Below are positions 41,640 through 51,576 of a stretch of DNA of 64,000 nt, one piece after another; position 1 is the stretch's first letter, and each line of letters begins with the position of its first letter. The DNA lies in assembly GCA_964418605.1 (NCBI GenBank), contig CAYQLY010000004.1:124001-188000 (forward strand), read 5' to 3'. Below the pieces are notes generated by a model. The model had not been told where the DNA came from and did no database searches. It was given only the letters and a program-made list of their open reading frames with translations. This DNA is from CAYQLY01 sp964418605 (GTDB lineage Bacteria > Bacteroidota > Bacteroidia > Cytophagales > Cyclobacteriaceae). A program made the translations under genes and the position numbers.

Positions 41640-42743
41640 TTATTCTAAAATACGGTATGTCAGTTCTACATAATTTATACCACCAGACATTGTATAGTAA
41701 GGTTTTTCATTGACATAAATAACAATATATTTTCCGGCAGGGGTGCGTGCGATATGCACCTCACCTTGAGTAGGTGCGTCTGCTCCAGCTTTGATTCCAT
41801 AATATTTGGGATTAGCATTATAATCAACCTTAGCTTGCTCTAGTGCCATCTCCTGGAAGTCAGCGAAATTAGCACCTGGAATGTAAGCAAACATAGTTCT
41901 GTTTTCAGCTGTTTGTAAATTAAAATCATAACCACCCGCTCCAGCATAAATGGTTGTTCTATTTGAAAGTAAAAAAGCCGCAATATCTGCTTTAGATTTA
42001 TTGCTTGAGTAATTACTTACATAATCCAATTCATCAAAACTAAAGCCTGTTTTTGTTCCATTGAAAGGAGGTGTATTTATATCATATAAACGCACGGTAT
42101 GTTGCGCACGCACTATCCACTCTTCACTGTAATCATTGAAAGCAACTTTATATTTAACTGGTTTAGAGAAATCCGGAGCATTACTTGAAAGAAGTGTAGC
42201 TGTGGCGCCAGATGGCATATTAAGTTTGACTGTATATTTTTTAGGGCTTATACCACGAAAATTAAATGTGATGGTTCGATTGGTAAGATTAACCACTGGT
42301 TTATTGGTCATACTATCTGCTGTGATACCGCTTACAAGTCGAGCAGCTTCAATAGTCCAATTTTGCGTTGTTCCTGTATTAGTTACTTGCACGATAATAG
42401 GATTAGATAAGTCGTATGTTTTTCCAACTTCAACTATACTATTGTTGTATCTTGCAGATGTCCCATCTGATGTTTTTAATTTAGTTATAGTCGTTTGACT
42501 TAGATTAGTATTAGAACCAACTAAAAGAGTAACCTTATGATTTTGTGCATCAATAAGTGTTGATTGTGGAATTTGGTCTTTTAATTCCAGCTCAAGAATG
42601 CTTAACCATTGCTGTTGAGGGGATGGTGTGGAAGAAGAGACAGAGGTGGTTGGTTTGTATGGCTCCACGTTACCGCCATTTCCTGTACAGGCCAATATAT
42701 TGACTGTAATAGGAATAATCCATGAAAGTTTAATTTTTTTCAT
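41640..42743 (-). CDS. Lipoprotein with DUF5018-like repeats
   Basis: A 367-residue lipoprotein (signal IIPITVNILACTGNG, Cys19) followed by a Thr/Ser/Pro-rich linker. Residues 45-225 carry two beta-rich modules of the type where TIT..L and W.I.A mark strand ends (QNWTIEAARL and EEWIVRAQHTV), as seen in DUF5018 and similar Bacteroidota surface proteins. The C-terminal domain (about 240-367) is a separate alpha/beta region with IAAFLLSNRTTIYAGAGGYD. Function unknown; likely surface or periplasmic. Confidence 0.65.
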   Translation of the reverse strand: MKKIKLSWIIPITVNILACTGNGGNVEPYKPTTSVSSSTPSPQQQWLSILELELKDQIPQSTLIDAQNHKVTLLVGSNTNLSQTTITKLKTSDGTSARYNNSIVEVGKTYDLSNPIIVQVTNTGTTQNWTIEAARLVSGITADSMTNKPVVNLTNRTITFNFRGISPKKYTVKLNMPSGATATLLSSNAPDFSKPVKYKVAFNDYSEEWIVRAQHTVRLYDINTPPFNGTKTGFSFDELDYVSNYSSNKSKADIAAFLLSNRTTIYAGAGGYDFNLQTAENRTMFAYIPGANFADFQEMALEQAKVDYNANPKYYGIKAGADAPTQGEVHIARTPAGKYIVIYVNEKPYYTMSGGINYVELTYRILE

Positions 42744-42900
42744 ATTTTGAGGTTTTGTTTTTAATTATTAAATAAAGTAGTGCGCAAGTATAGCTACTTA
42801 ATTTTGATTTTGTAAGTTTTTTTTGAGATAAGGTTGTTCAAATGATATCTCTCCTTCTTTTTGTTGAAGATTACGTTAAAATGAAGGGTTGTGGTTATTA

Positions 42901-43959
42901 TCAGATTTTAATCAACCAATTAAATTTATCTTGCTCTTTTCCTCTCCGTATATTTTCAAGAGTTACGAGTGCTTTTTGAGAAAAAGAAGATGAATTTCCA
43001 ACCGGAATAGTGTATTTTTCATTTTTGTAGCCAATCATTCCAATGGGTGCAATGGTTGCTGCAGTACCTACACCAAATGCTTCTTGTAATCGATTTTCGG
43101 TGATGGCTTTTATAACTTCGCTGATTTTTACTTTACGTTCTTCAATCGGGAGTTTCCATTCTTTAGCTAATGTAAGTATACTATCCCGTGTAATACCTTG
43201 TAAAATTGTTTCAGACAGAGCAGGGGTTATAAGGATATCATCTATTACAAATATAATATTCATCGTTCCAGCTTCTTCCACATAAAGATGCTCATGACTA
43301 TCTGTCCATAGGATTTGATGATAACCTTCTTGCATAGCTAAGGCTGTTGGATAAAAAGCAGCACCATAATTTCCTGCACATTTTGTAAATCCAGTACCTC
43401 CTTCCGTTGCACGGGCATATTGCGTTTCTATTTTGATGTTCATGGGTTGAAGATAATAAGGATTGGCTGGAGAGGTAAAGATGATGAATTTATAACTTTC
43501 AGAAGGTCTTGCTCCCAAAAACTCATCCGTCCCAAACATAAAAGGACGTATATAGAGAGAATCCCCCAATTTAGTAGGTATCCATGATTGATCTATACGA
43601 ATAAGTTCTGTGAGCCCTTGTATAAATACATCTGCAGGGATTTCAGGCATACACATCCGTTTAGCAGATCGGTTGAAACGTTGAAGATGATCATAGGGCC
43701 GGAATATAAATGCGTCATTATGTTCATTTCTATAGGCTTTCATTCCTTCAAATATAGATTGACCATAATGTAAAGCTGAGGTAGCTGGACTTAGAGATAA
43801 GTTTTTATAAGGACTGATTTGGAGATTCTCCCATTTTCCATTTTGAAAATCAGCGAAAAAAAAGTGATCAGCACATATTTTTCCGAATTTAATAGCACTG
43901 AAGTCTACTGTACCTAATCGGCTTTGAGTAGTTTTTTCAATTAAAATAGATGGTTTCAT
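42901..43959 (-). CDS. ilvE: Branched-chain amino acid aminotransferase
   Basis: A 352-residue class IV PLP enzyme that interconverts leucine, isoleucine and valine with their 2-oxo acids. Motifs: LHYGQSIFEGMKAYRNEHN, FRPYDHLQRFNRSAKRMCMP, YIRPFMFG, the PLP-lysine region GTGFTKCAGNYGAA and EEAGTMNIIFV. The long (type 2) BCAT layout fits well. It lies 24 bases downstream of the 2-oxoacid dehydrogenase gene, so both may form a branched-chain catabolic unit. Confidence 0.93.
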   Translation of the reverse strand: MKPSILIEKTTQSRLGTVDFSAIKFGKICADHFFFADFQNGKWENLQISPYKNLSLSPATSALHYGQSIFEGMKAYRNEHNDAFIFRPYDHLQRFNRSAKRMCMPEIPADVFIQGLTELIRIDQSWIPTKLGDSLYIRPFMFGTDEFLGARPSESYKFIIFTSPANPYYLQPMNIKIETQYARATEGGTGFTKCAGNYGAAFYPTALAMQEGYHQILWTDSHEHLYVEEAGTMNIIFVIDDILITPALSETILQGITRDSILTLAKEWKLPIEERKVKISEVIKAITENRLQEAFGVGTAATIAPIGMIGYKNEKYTIPVGNSSSFSQKALVTLENIRRGKEQDKFNWLIKI

Positions 43960-43983
43960 TATAAATAAAAAGAGTAGAGGATA

Positions 43984-45960
43984 TTAAAAATGTAGCAATT
44001 CTAAGAGTTTTTTTCGAATACGGTCTTCAGGTAAAAAAATTTTTTCTAATCCTGGTGAAAAAGGAATAGCTGTATCAAGACCACCCTCTCGCATGACAGG
44101 GGCATCTAAATATTGGAAACAATATTCTGAAATCCAAGCAGCTATCTCAGCACCTATACCGCCGGTTATGCAATCTTCATGAATGATGAGTGCCTTGCCT
44201 GTTTTTTTAATACTTTCTTCCACTAACTCTTTATCCCAAGGTAAAAGTGTTCGCAAATCAATAATATCAACATCTGCACCTAATTCATCTGTAATTTGTT
44301 TTGCCCAATGTACACCTAATCCATAAGTTATGATGGATAAATCATTGCCCTTTTTAATATAGGTGCCTTTTCCAATTTCAATGGTGTAGTATTCATCCGG
44401 TATTTCTTCCGTAATGGAACGGTACAATAACTTATGTTCAAAATACATGATGGGATTAGGGTCTTCAATAGAAGCATTTAAAAGACCTTTCGCATCATAT
44501 GGTGTAGAAGGATATACAACTTTTAATCCTGGTGTGTGGAAAAACCAGGCTTCATTAGATTGCGAATGAAAAGGGCCTGCTGCTACACCAGCTCCTGTTG
44601 GCATTCGAATAACGACATCAGCCTGTTGACCCCATCGGTAATAAATTTTTGCCAGATTGTTAATGATTTGATTAAATCCACAGGTCACAAAATCTGCAAA
44701 TTGCATTTCAACCATGGCTTTATACCCTTTAATAGAAAGTCCAAGTGCCGCGCCAATAATAGCTGATTCGCAAAGTGGCGTATTACGTACACGTTGTTTT
44801 CCAAATTTTTCTATAAAACCTTCTGTGATTTTAAACACTCCGCCGTAGTCAGCAATATCTTGCCCCATCAGAATAAGTTGCGGATATTTTTCCATGCTTT
44901 GCCGAAGTGCATCGCTGATGGCATCGACTAATCGTTTCTCAGATTTATGTTCTTTGATTGGAGAAATCGATTTAAACTGAAATGGTGCATACATATCATA
45001 TAGCTCTGTATGTTCATTTCCGATAGGCATCTCTTCCGCGAAAGCGATGGCCAACCCTTCTTCTATTTTTTCTTTGATTTCTTTCCGAATGTTTTTAGCT
45101 TGTTTTTCCGAAAGAATTTTTTCTTTTACTAAATAGGCTTCATACGTTTCAACAGGATCTTTTTTAGCCCACTTTTCAAAAAGTTCTTGTGGAACATATT
45201 TAGTGCCCGAAGCCTCTTCGTGGCCACGCATACGAAATGTAATCGCCTCTACAAGCACAGGGCGTGGTTTTTTGCGCATACTTTTAGCTAATTGAGAAAT
45301 GGTATCGTAGATCTCGAGGATATTATTTCCATCGACCATCACTGCTTCCATGCCATAACCTGGCCCTTTATCAATGAAGTTCTTAAATTTAAATTGTTCT
45401 TCACTTGGTGTTGATAAACCATAACCATTATTTTCAACTACAAAAATTACGGGAAGATTCCATACAGCTGCTACATTTAATGCTTCATGAAAATCTCCTT
45501 CACTGGATCCGCCGTCACCACTAAAGGAGAGTGTTACTTTTTTATGGTTAGATAAAACATCGGCAAGTGCAATGCCATTGGCTACAGTAAGTTGTGGGCC
45601 AAGATGGGATATCATGCCTACGATATGGTATTCATTTGTGCCAAAATGAAAAGATCGATCTCTGCCTTTGGTAAACCCAGATAGTTTGCCTTGGAATTGT
45701 GCAAATAGTTTTTGTAATGGTATGTTTCGTGATGTAAAAACACCCAGGTTGCGGTGTAGGGGCAAAATATATTCATCTTTTTCTAGAGCCATTGTGGTGC
45801 CTACCGAAATAGCTTCTTGTCCAATCCCTGAAAACCATTTGCTGACTTTGCCTTGACGAAGAAGAATGAGCATTTTTTCTTCGATCAATCGAGGAATTAA
45901 AAGACCTTCGTATAATTGGATTAGTGTATCATTGGAATAGCTTTTTCGATCAAACTTCAT
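43984..45960 (-). CDS. 2-oxoacid dehydrogenase E1, alpha and beta in one chain
   Basis: A 658-residue thiamine diphosphate enzyme in which the E1 alpha (about 1-320) and E1 beta (about 335-658) subunits are one polypeptide. The alpha part has the TPP motif SGDGGSSEGDFHEALN...NNGYG; the beta part has MGQDIADYGGVFKITEGF, NTPLCESAIIGAALG and the C-terminal EDCITGGIGAEIAA. Fusion is common in Bacteroidota. The substrate is probably branched-chain 2-oxo acids (2-oxoisovalerate), since ilvE is the next gene, but pyruvate cannot be ruled out. The E2 and E3 components are not here. Confidence 0.88.
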   Translation of the reverse strand: MKFDRKSYSNDTLIQLYEGLLIPRLIEEKMLILLRQGKVSKWFSGIGQEAISVGTTMALEKDEYILPLHRNLGVFTSRNIPLQKLFAQFQGKLSGFTKGRDRSFHFGTNEYHIVGMISHLGPQLTVANGIALADVLSNHKKVTLSFSGDGGSSEGDFHEALNVAAVWNLPVIFVVENNGYGLSTPSEEQFKFKNFIDKGPGYGMEAVMVDGNNILEIYDTISQLAKSMRKKPRPVLVEAITFRMRGHEEASGTKYVPQELFEKWAKKDPVETYEAYLVKEKILSEKQAKNIRKEIKEKIEEGLAIAFAEEMPIGNEHTELYDMYAPFQFKSISPIKEHKSEKRLVDAISDALRQSMEKYPQLILMGQDIADYGGVFKITEGFIEKFGKQRVRNTPLCESAIIGAALGLSIKGYKAMVEMQFADFVTCGFNQIINNLAKIYYRWGQQADVVIRMPTGAGVAAGPFHSQSNEAWFFHTPGLKVVYPSTPYDAKGLLNASIEDPNPIMYFEHKLLYRSITEEIPDEYYTIEIGKGTYIKKGNDLSIITYGLGVHWAKQITDELGADVDIIDLRTLLPWDKELVEESIKKTGKALIIHEDCITGGIGAEIAAWISEYCFQYLDAPVMREGGLDTAIPFSPGLEKIFLPEDRIRKKLLELLHF

Positions 45961-46194
45961 ATGTAAAAGAGTTGTCTTGATTTAGGATAAGAAGGCAAAG
46001 TTACATGGATTATTTATGAAATAATAGCGTATAATAGGCTTGTCGTCTGTTTTTACAGAAATTAATTAAAGTATGAGTTTTTGTTTTTTTGCAAACATTT
46101 TGATAAAAAATAGTTTGAATTGGCCGGGTTTTATTTTTGTGCTTTTTAAATAGCTTTCACACCAACTATTTTTTTTAGATTTGAATAAGCTAAG

Positions 46195-49035
46195 ATGGGT
46201 AAAGTTTCTACAAAATCCGATCTCACAGGATTTGAACATATTGAGGTATATGGTGCACGGGAGCATAATTTAAAAAATGTAAACGTACTTATTCCGCGCA
46301 ACCAATTGGTGATCATCACAGGTATTAGTGGAAGTGGAAAATCATCGCTGGCTTTTGATACGATTTATGCGGAAGGCCAGCGTCGATATATGGAAAGCTT
46401 TTCTGCTTATGCCAGGTCATTTATTGGCAATATGGAACGGCCTGATGTAGATAAAATCAATGGCTTAAGTCCTGTTATATCTATTGAACAAAAAACAACC
46501 TCACGAAATCCTCGATCAACAGTTGGAACGATTACAGAGATTTATGATTTTATGCGTTTGCTTTTTGCCCGTGTAGGCGAGGCGTTTTCATATGTGACAG
46601 GTGAAAAAATGATTCGTCAATCTGAAGATCAGATCGTTGATCATATATTGAAAGCATTTAAAAATCAAAAAATTATGCTTTTGGCGCCTGTTGTAAAAGG
46701 AAGAAAAGGCCACTACCGTGAGCTCTTTGTTCAGATTAGAAAAATGGGGTTCATCAAAGCACGTGTGGATGGTTTAATAAAAGATTTGATACCTAAGATG
46801 CAGGTGGATCGTTATAAAACACATGATATTGAAGTGGTCATCGATCGTCTTCATGTAAAACCAGAGGAACGTTTTCGATTATCTCAATCTTTGCAGAAAG
46901 CCATGCAGCAAGGAAAAGGTATAAGTTTGGTTTTAGATGAAAAAGAAAAGACATATCATTTCTCTAAATTTTTAATGGATCCGATATCTGGTATATCGTA
47001 CGATGAGCCTGCACCAAATACATTTTCATTTAATTCCCCCTATGGAGCCTGTCCGGAATGTGGTGGACTGGGTGAGATAGAACGCATTACTAGAGAATCT
47101 ATTATACCCGATGAATCACTTAGTATTAGTCGTGGTGGAATTGCACCATTGGGTGAATACAGAGATATTTGGATTTTTAAAAAAATTGAATCTATTTTAA
47201 AAAAACATAAACTAAGCTTAGCTACACCTATCAAATCTATTCCTGAGAAAGTTGTTTCTATTTTGCTTTATGGGGCTGAAGACAAAGTGCCTGTTGCCTC
47301 AGTTAAATATCCAGGAACAACATACCATTCTACATTTGAGGGCATTATTCATTTTTTACAAAAACAACAAGAGTATGGATCTGAAAAAATGCAGGATTGG
47401 TTAAAGGATTTTATAGATGTAAAAAAATGTACTGAATGTAATGGTGCTCGATTAAAAAAAGAATCGCTTCACTTTAAAGTTGGAGATAAAAATATAGCTG
47501 AACTATCCGCTATGGATATCGGACAGCTTAAAGAATGGTGGAATAACATAGAAAAAAAACTAACAGAGAAGCAGCGAATTATTGCCGAGGAAATTATAAA
47601 AGAAATAAAAAAGAGAATACATTTTTTAACTAATGTAGGATTAGATTATTTAACACTTGATCGTCCTTTAAGAACTCTATCCGGAGGCGAGGCGCAACGT
47701 ATACGCTTGGCTACACAGATTGGTACACAATTAGTTGGAGTGTTATATATTTTGGATGAACCAAGCATTGGGCTGCATCAACGTGATAACGGCAAGCTTA
47801 TTAAAGCCCTGAAAGATTTGCGTGATTTGGGAAATTCTGTATTAGTGGTGGAGCATGATAAAGATATGATGCTTGAATCAGATTATATTTTAGATGTTGG
47901 TCCTGGTGCAGGTATACATGGCGGGTCTATTATTGCACAAGGAACACCAAGTGATTTTCTAAAGCAAACAACACCAACTGCTGATTTTCTTAGTAATAGA
48001 AAGAAAATTGAAATACCAACGCAACGCCGAAAAGGCAAACAACAGTTGGTTTTAAAAGGAGCTCGTGGGAATAATTTAAAAAATATAACACTTACTATCC
48101 CTATAGGTACATTTACGTGCATCAGTGGCGTATCTGGAAGTGGAAAATCGTCTCTTATTCATGAGACATTGTATCCTATTTTGAGTAAACATTTTTACAA
48201 ATCAAAACGAGAGCCGCTTCTTTATGATAGTATACAAGGATTAGATTACTTAGACAAAGTAATAGAAGTAGACCAATCACCTATTGGACGAACACCACGG
48301 TCTAATCCAGCAACATATACTGGTTTCTTTGGAGATATTAGAAATTTATTTACAGAACTTCCTGAAGCAAAAATTCGAGGATATAAAGCAGGGCGATTTT
48401 CTTTTAATGTAAAAGGTGGGCGTTGTGAGACTTGTGAGGGGGGCGGAATGAAAACTATTGAAATGGAATTTCTTCCTAATGTATCGGTGCTTTGCGAAAC
48501 CTGTAAAGGCAAACGGTATAATCGTGAGACTTTAGAAATACGTTTCAAAGGGAAATCCATTGCTGATATATTAGATTTAACAATTGAGCAAGCAATTGAT
48601 TTCTTTGCCAATCAACCGTACATCTTGAGAAAGATACAAGCTTTGTATGATGTCGGCCTTGGGTATATGACATTAGGCCAGCAAGCGACCACATTATCCG
48701 GAGGAGAAGCCCAGCGTGTAAAGCTTGCTAATGAGCTAGCCAAAAAAGATACAGGTAAGACGATTTATATCTTAGATGAGCCTACAACAGGATTGCATTT
48801 TCAAGATATTCAACAACTGCTTCAAGTGTTGCAAAAATTGGTAGATAAAGGCAATACCGTATTAGTTATTGAGCATAATATGGATGTTATCAAAGTTGCT
48901 GATCATGTTATTGATCTAGGATCTGAAGGAGGAGAAAAAGGTGGAAGAATTTTATGCCAAGGAACACCAGAGGAGGTTAGCCAGAATAAAGAAAGTCATA
49001 CCGCTTATTTTTTAAAAAAAGAATTAACAGTATAA
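46195..49035 (+). CDS. uvrA: Excinuclease ABC subunit A
   Basis: A 946-residue DNA damage recognition ATPase of nucleotide excision repair. Both ABC cassettes are complete: Walker A GISGSGKSS and GVSGSGKSS, signature LSGGEAQR twice, and Walker B ILDEPSIGLHQRD and ILDEPTTGLHFQD. Cysteine-rich zinc segments CPECGGLG, CTECNGARL, CETCEGGGM and CETCKGKRY are present. Length and order match the standard UvrA; it stands alone with DUF4260 11 bases downstream. The 234 bases upstream hold no gene I can support. Confidence 0.97.
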   Translation: MGKVSTKSDLTGFEHIEVYGAREHNLKNVNVLIPRNQLVIITGISGSGKSSLAFDTIYAEGQRRYMESFSAYARSFIGNMERPDVDKINGLSPVISIEQKTTSRNPRSTVGTITEIYDFMRLLFARVGEAFSYVTGEKMIRQSEDQIVDHILKAFKNQKIMLLAPVVKGRKGHYRELFVQIRKMGFIKARVDGLIKDLIPKMQVDRYKTHDIEVVIDRLHVKPEERFRLSQSLQKAMQQGKGISLVLDEKEKTYHFSKFLMDPISGISYDEPAPNTFSFNSPYGACPECGGLGEIERITRESIIPDESLSISRGGIAPLGEYRDIWIFKKIESILKKHKLSLATPIKSIPEKVVSILLYGAEDKVPVASVKYPGTTYHSTFEGIIHFLQKQQEYGSEKMQDWLKDFIDVKKCTECNGARLKKESLHFKVGDKNIAELSAMDIGQLKEWWNNIEKKLTEKQRIIAEEIIKEIKKRIHFLTNVGLDYLTLDRPLRTLSGGEAQRIRLATQIGTQLVGVLYILDEPSIGLHQRDNGKLIKALKDLRDLGNSVLVVEHDKDMMLESDYILDVGPGAGIHGGSIIAQGTPSDFLKQTTPTADFLSNRKKIEIPTQRRKGKQQLVLKGARGNNLKNITLTIPIGTFTCISGVSGSGKSSLIHETLYPILSKHFYKSKREPLLYDSIQGLDYLDKVIEVDQSPIGRTPRSNPATYTGFFGDIRNLFTELPEAKIRGYKAGRFSFNVKGGRCETCEGGGMKTIEMEFLPNVSVLCETCKGKRYNRETLEIRFKGKSIADILDLTIEQAIDFFANQPYILRKIQALYDVGLGYMTLGQQATTLSGGEAQRVKLANELAKKDTGKTIYILDEPTTGLHFQDIQQLLQVLQKLVDKGNTVLVIEHNMDVIKVADHVIDLGSEGGEKGGRILCQGTPEEVSQNKESHTAYFLKKELTV

Positions 49036-49045
49036 AACAATAGTA

Positions 49046-49399
49046 ATGAAATCAATTCTTAAACTTGAAGAGCTAGCCATGTGGTTAGGTTCCATGTATT
49101 GTGTTTATTTACTTCATTTTGATATTGCTTGGTGGGCTTATATTCTTTTATTTTTCACCCCTGATATAGGTATGATGGGTTATATTGTCAATCCTTATGT
49201 AGGTGCGATAACTTATAATTTATTTCACCATAAAGGAATAGCTATTCTTGTGGGAATGATAGGAATAGTTTTTGCAAACAGTTATTTACAATTTGGCGGA
49301 TTAATTTTGTTTTCCCATTCTTCTTTTGATAGAATAGTAGGTTATGGGTTAAAATATATTACAGGATTTAAAAATACCCATTTAGGAAGAATAGGATAA
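49046..49399 (+). CDS. DUF4260 membrane protein
   Basis: A 117-residue inner-membrane protein with about four hydrophobic helices. The DUF4260 signatures are FFTPDIGMMGY, YNLFHHKG and a C-terminal FDRIVGYGLKY...F..THLG stretch. Function unknown. It starts 10 bases after uvrA and may share its transcript. Confidence 0.85.
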   Translation: MKSILKLEELAMWLGSMYCVYLLHFDIAWWAYILLFFTPDIGMMGYIVNPYVGAITYNLFHHKGIAILVGMIGIVFANSYLQFGGLILFSHSSFDRIVGYGLKYITGFKNTHLGRIG

Positions 49400-49434
49400 T
49401 AAGTTAAAAAATAAATATAATAAAGGCAAGTTAA

Positions 49435-49803
49435 CTAATATGCAAATTCGGGAGATGTTAAAACCACTTTGGCTTTATGGCATATTCCACCAATTGGCGG
49501 ATCAATCTTGGCAATAGCTACCTGAATACCTTTAATAGCTGCATTCATACTGAAAAGATGATCCATTATTTTTTGTGCCAAAGCCTCCATCAAATGAACA
49601 GGATTATTCATTAAGTCTTTAATAAGTTGGTATGCTTTCTCATAATCAACTGTATCATTGAGTTGATCAGTGGTACAAGCTTTAGTTGTAGGCAACTGTA
49701 TGTACACATCAACCATAAATCGAGAACCTAGTTTTTTTTCTTCTTCATAATGTCCATGGTAGGCGTAGAATTCGAGCCCCTCTAAAGAAATAGTTGTTTG
49801 CAT
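49435..49803 (-). CDS. folB: Dihydroneopterin aldolase
   Basis: A 122-residue tunnel-fold aldolase of folate synthesis that cleaves dihydroneopterin to 6-hydroxymethyl-dihydropterin. Motifs: EGLEFYAYHGHYEEEKKLGSR, DTVDYEKAYQLI, and the catalytic lysine region AIAKIDPPIGG near the C-terminus. Length is normal. It lies 5 bases after a divIVA gene, with which it shares the transcript. Confidence 0.9.
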   Translation of the reverse strand: MQTTISLEGLEFYAYHGHYEEEKKLGSRFMVDVYIQLPTTKACTTDQLNDTVDYEKAYQLIKDLMNNPVHLMEALAQKIMDHLFSMNAAIKGIQVAIAKIDPPIGGICHKAKVVLTSPEFAY

Positions 49804-49808
49804 TGTAT

Positions 49809-50312
49809 TTAAGAAATAACAGATTGAGGTTGTGATACAGTTAGTTTTTCAATTTTATGTAAAATGCCTTCTGCTAAATTTTTTAAATCTAGAAGCTGAT
49901 CATCTCGATAATGTTCAATGGTTTTGTAGTTGATTTCTATTTCTTTCAATTTGTCTTTCATTTCTTGAAGTATTTTTTCAGCTTTACGCTCAGCTTCTTC
50001 AATAAGTTGTTTGGCCTTGAATTCAGCTTCTCGTACATGCAAGTCAGCTTCTTTATTAGCCTGATCAATAACATGCGCGCTGGTTTCCTCAGCTGTTTTA
50101 AGGGCTTTGTATAATGAACTTTCTACTTCACGTAATTTCTTAACTTCTTTTTCAGTTGAATCTAGCTTGTAAGCTAAATCTTTATTTTCGTCAACGACTT
50201 TTTCCCATTCTTGAGAGAGCGCGAATAAAAATGCTTTGACTTCTTCTTTATCATAGCCGCGAAAACGTTTTTGAAAAATAGCTTGTCTGATTTCTAGAGG
50301 AGTAACTTTCAT
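49809..50312 (-). CDS. DivIVA domain coiled-coil protein
   Basis: A 167-residue cytoplasmic protein. The first 35 residues (MKVTPLEIRQAIFQKRFRGYDKEEV) match the DivIVA membrane-binding domain (DxxEV-K-F pattern), followed by a long coiled coil. DivIVA proteins mark curved or polar membrane and recruit division or cell-wall factors in Gram-positive bacteria. Bacteroidota copies are less studied. The start overlaps the WD40 gene by 4 bases. Confidence 0.85.
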   Translation of the reverse strand: MKVTPLEIRQAIFQKRFRGYDKEEVKAFLFALSQEWEKVVDENKDLAYKLDSTEKEVKKLREVESSLYKALKTAEETSAHVIDQANKEADLHVREAEFKAKQLIEEAERKAEKILQEMKDKLKEIEINYKTIEHYRDDQLLDLKNLAEGILHKIEKLTVSQPQSVIS

Positions 50313-51229
50313 ATAAGACTAAATTTTAAATTCCATATGGATACATGACGATCATCGCTACAGGAAATAATCTGATCCTGGTAGGTTGACCAATATACAT
50401 TATTAATAGATGTCGCATGGCCCGCATAACGTGCACGGTCAATAACTTTAAGCAACTTAAATTCTGATGCGTCCCAGAGCTTGATGGATTTATCCATGCT
50501 ACAAGTTAAGAAAAATTGCCCGGATGGGCTATAGGTAATATGATTAATAGCATACATATGTGCAACGATAGATTTATGTAATAGGTATGATGTGTTTGTG
50601 TCCCAAATTTTTAAGTGTGCATCTCGACCAGCGCTTAGCAAAAAGCGATAATCCGGTGAGTAAGCTAATGTAAATACTGAGTTGGTATGCGCCGGCCATT
50701 CTAATTTAAGTTCATGTGTAGCAAGATCTACAATCCGAATAGAGTGATCGCTGTAACCTATTGCTATTTCTTTTTTGATAAGATTGATAGCTAAACAGCG
50801 TGCACTTTTAGAACTATAAAGGAGTTGATCTACAAGTTTAAATGAAGAATAATCTACTACGTAGATTCGTCCACTGCCTGTCGCTACCCATAACAAATCA
50901 TCTATATGCTGGATGTCAAAAATAGCATCAGCATCAGGAAGGCGAAGTGAATGAACTTCCTTTTTAGTCTTAAGGTCAATTAGGTGAATGCCTTCGAAAT
51001 TTTGTCCAATAACTAATTCATTAGATGCTGGAAGATAACGTAGTGCATATACCGATGAAGGTATTTGAACAAGCAATTTTCCTAATTCAGGTTGACGTAA
51101 ATCCCAAGCTACCACCATACCATCGCCACCTGCTGAGAAAATGACAGGGTCATCCATGGACCCTTCCAATCCGTAGATGCAGTCTCGATGACCTGTTAAG
51201 GTTGCTACTCTTTCGACGTCTATCTTCAA
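50309..51229 (-). CDS. WD40 repeat beta-propeller protein
   Basis: A 306-residue cytoplasmic protein of about seven WD40 blades, for example GHRDCIYGLEGSMDD, HTNSVFTLAYSPDYRFLLSA, AGRDAHLKIWD and SMDKSIKLWD. No signal or catalytic region is present, so it probably serves as a docking scaffold. Its stop overlaps the divIVA start (ATGA), and folB follows, so the three form one unit; a structural link with the DivIVA protein is plausible but unproven. Confidence 0.85.
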   Translation of the reverse strand: MKIDVERVATLTGHRDCIYGLEGSMDDPVIFSAGGDGMVVAWDLRQPELGKLLVQIPSSVYALRYLPASNELVIGQNFEGIHLIDLKTKKEVHSLRLPDADAIFDIQHIDDLLWVATGSGRIYVVDYSSFKLVDQLLYSSKSARCLAINLIKKEIAIGYSDHSIRIVDLATHELKLEWPAHTNSVFTLAYSPDYRFLLSAGRDAHLKIWDTNTSYLLHKSIVAHMYAINHITYSPSGQFFLTCSMDKSIKLWDASEFKLLKVIDRARYAGHATSINNVYWSTYQDQIISCSDDRHVSIWNLKFSLI

Positions 51230-51381
51230 ATGATCCTAAAAAATATATTCAAATTTAATATTTTTCATAATTAGTCTTAATTTATTGCTCCTCTCACCAC
51301 AACGCGGCAACCTATTTTCGCTTCTCCAAAAAAATACAAAAAAGATTTGGTTTTTGTATTTTTTGAATGTATATTTACTTC

Positions 51382-51398
51382 CAACATTGAAAATGTTG
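51382..51398 (+). repeat. Small hairpin before GG-peptide gene 2
   Basis: CAACATT and AATGTTG (7 bp each) are separated by GAA, 17 bases before the ATG at 51416. It could be an operator or the 5' end of the leader. No promoter as clear as that of copy 1 is seen. Confidence 0.4.
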
Positions 51399-51415
51399 AA
51401 TTTGATTATTAAAAA

Positions 51416-51481
51416 ATGATTAAGCTCAATCAAGAAAAAAGTAAAAATGTAAAGGGGGGAGGGGATTACAGAAGATATTAA
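51416..51481 (+). CDS. Tiny double-glycine leader-like peptide, copy 2
   Basis: A 21-codon gene whose peptide begins MIKLNQEKSKNVK, continues with GGGD and ends YRRY. The first 13 residues are basic and hydrophilic, and K-G-G-G-D stands at the same relative place as in copy 1 at 36882. Processing after Gly-Gly would release only about six residues. It is followed 95 bases later by a TPR lipoprotein, as in copy 1. The precursor is shorter than known GG-leader bacteriocin precursors, so secretion by a C39 exporter is inference. Confidence 0.5.
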   Translation: MIKLNQEKSKNVKGGGDYRRY

Positions 51482-51576
51482 ATTTTTTTAACAATTTAAT
51501 ATGCAAATGGGGTGTAATCATTTTATAATAACAAAGCGAGATTAAGGAGATTTATGGTTTAAAATATAATTTTTTT

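Noticed and set aside
46066..46266. 66-codon frame on the minus strand before uvrA
   Set aside because: It overlaps the start of uvrA and lacks any recognisable features; probably a shadow.
51501..51545. Small frame starting with MQMGCNHF between GG-peptide 2 and the TPR gene
   Set aside because: Only 14 codons, no GG motif, no counterpart at the first locus.
51541..51576. AAGGAG plus ATGGTTTAA, a two-codon frame before the second TPR gene
   Set aside because: Bacteroidota translation does not rely on Shine-Dalgarno pairing, and a two-codon frame is easily random; a leader role cannot be supported.
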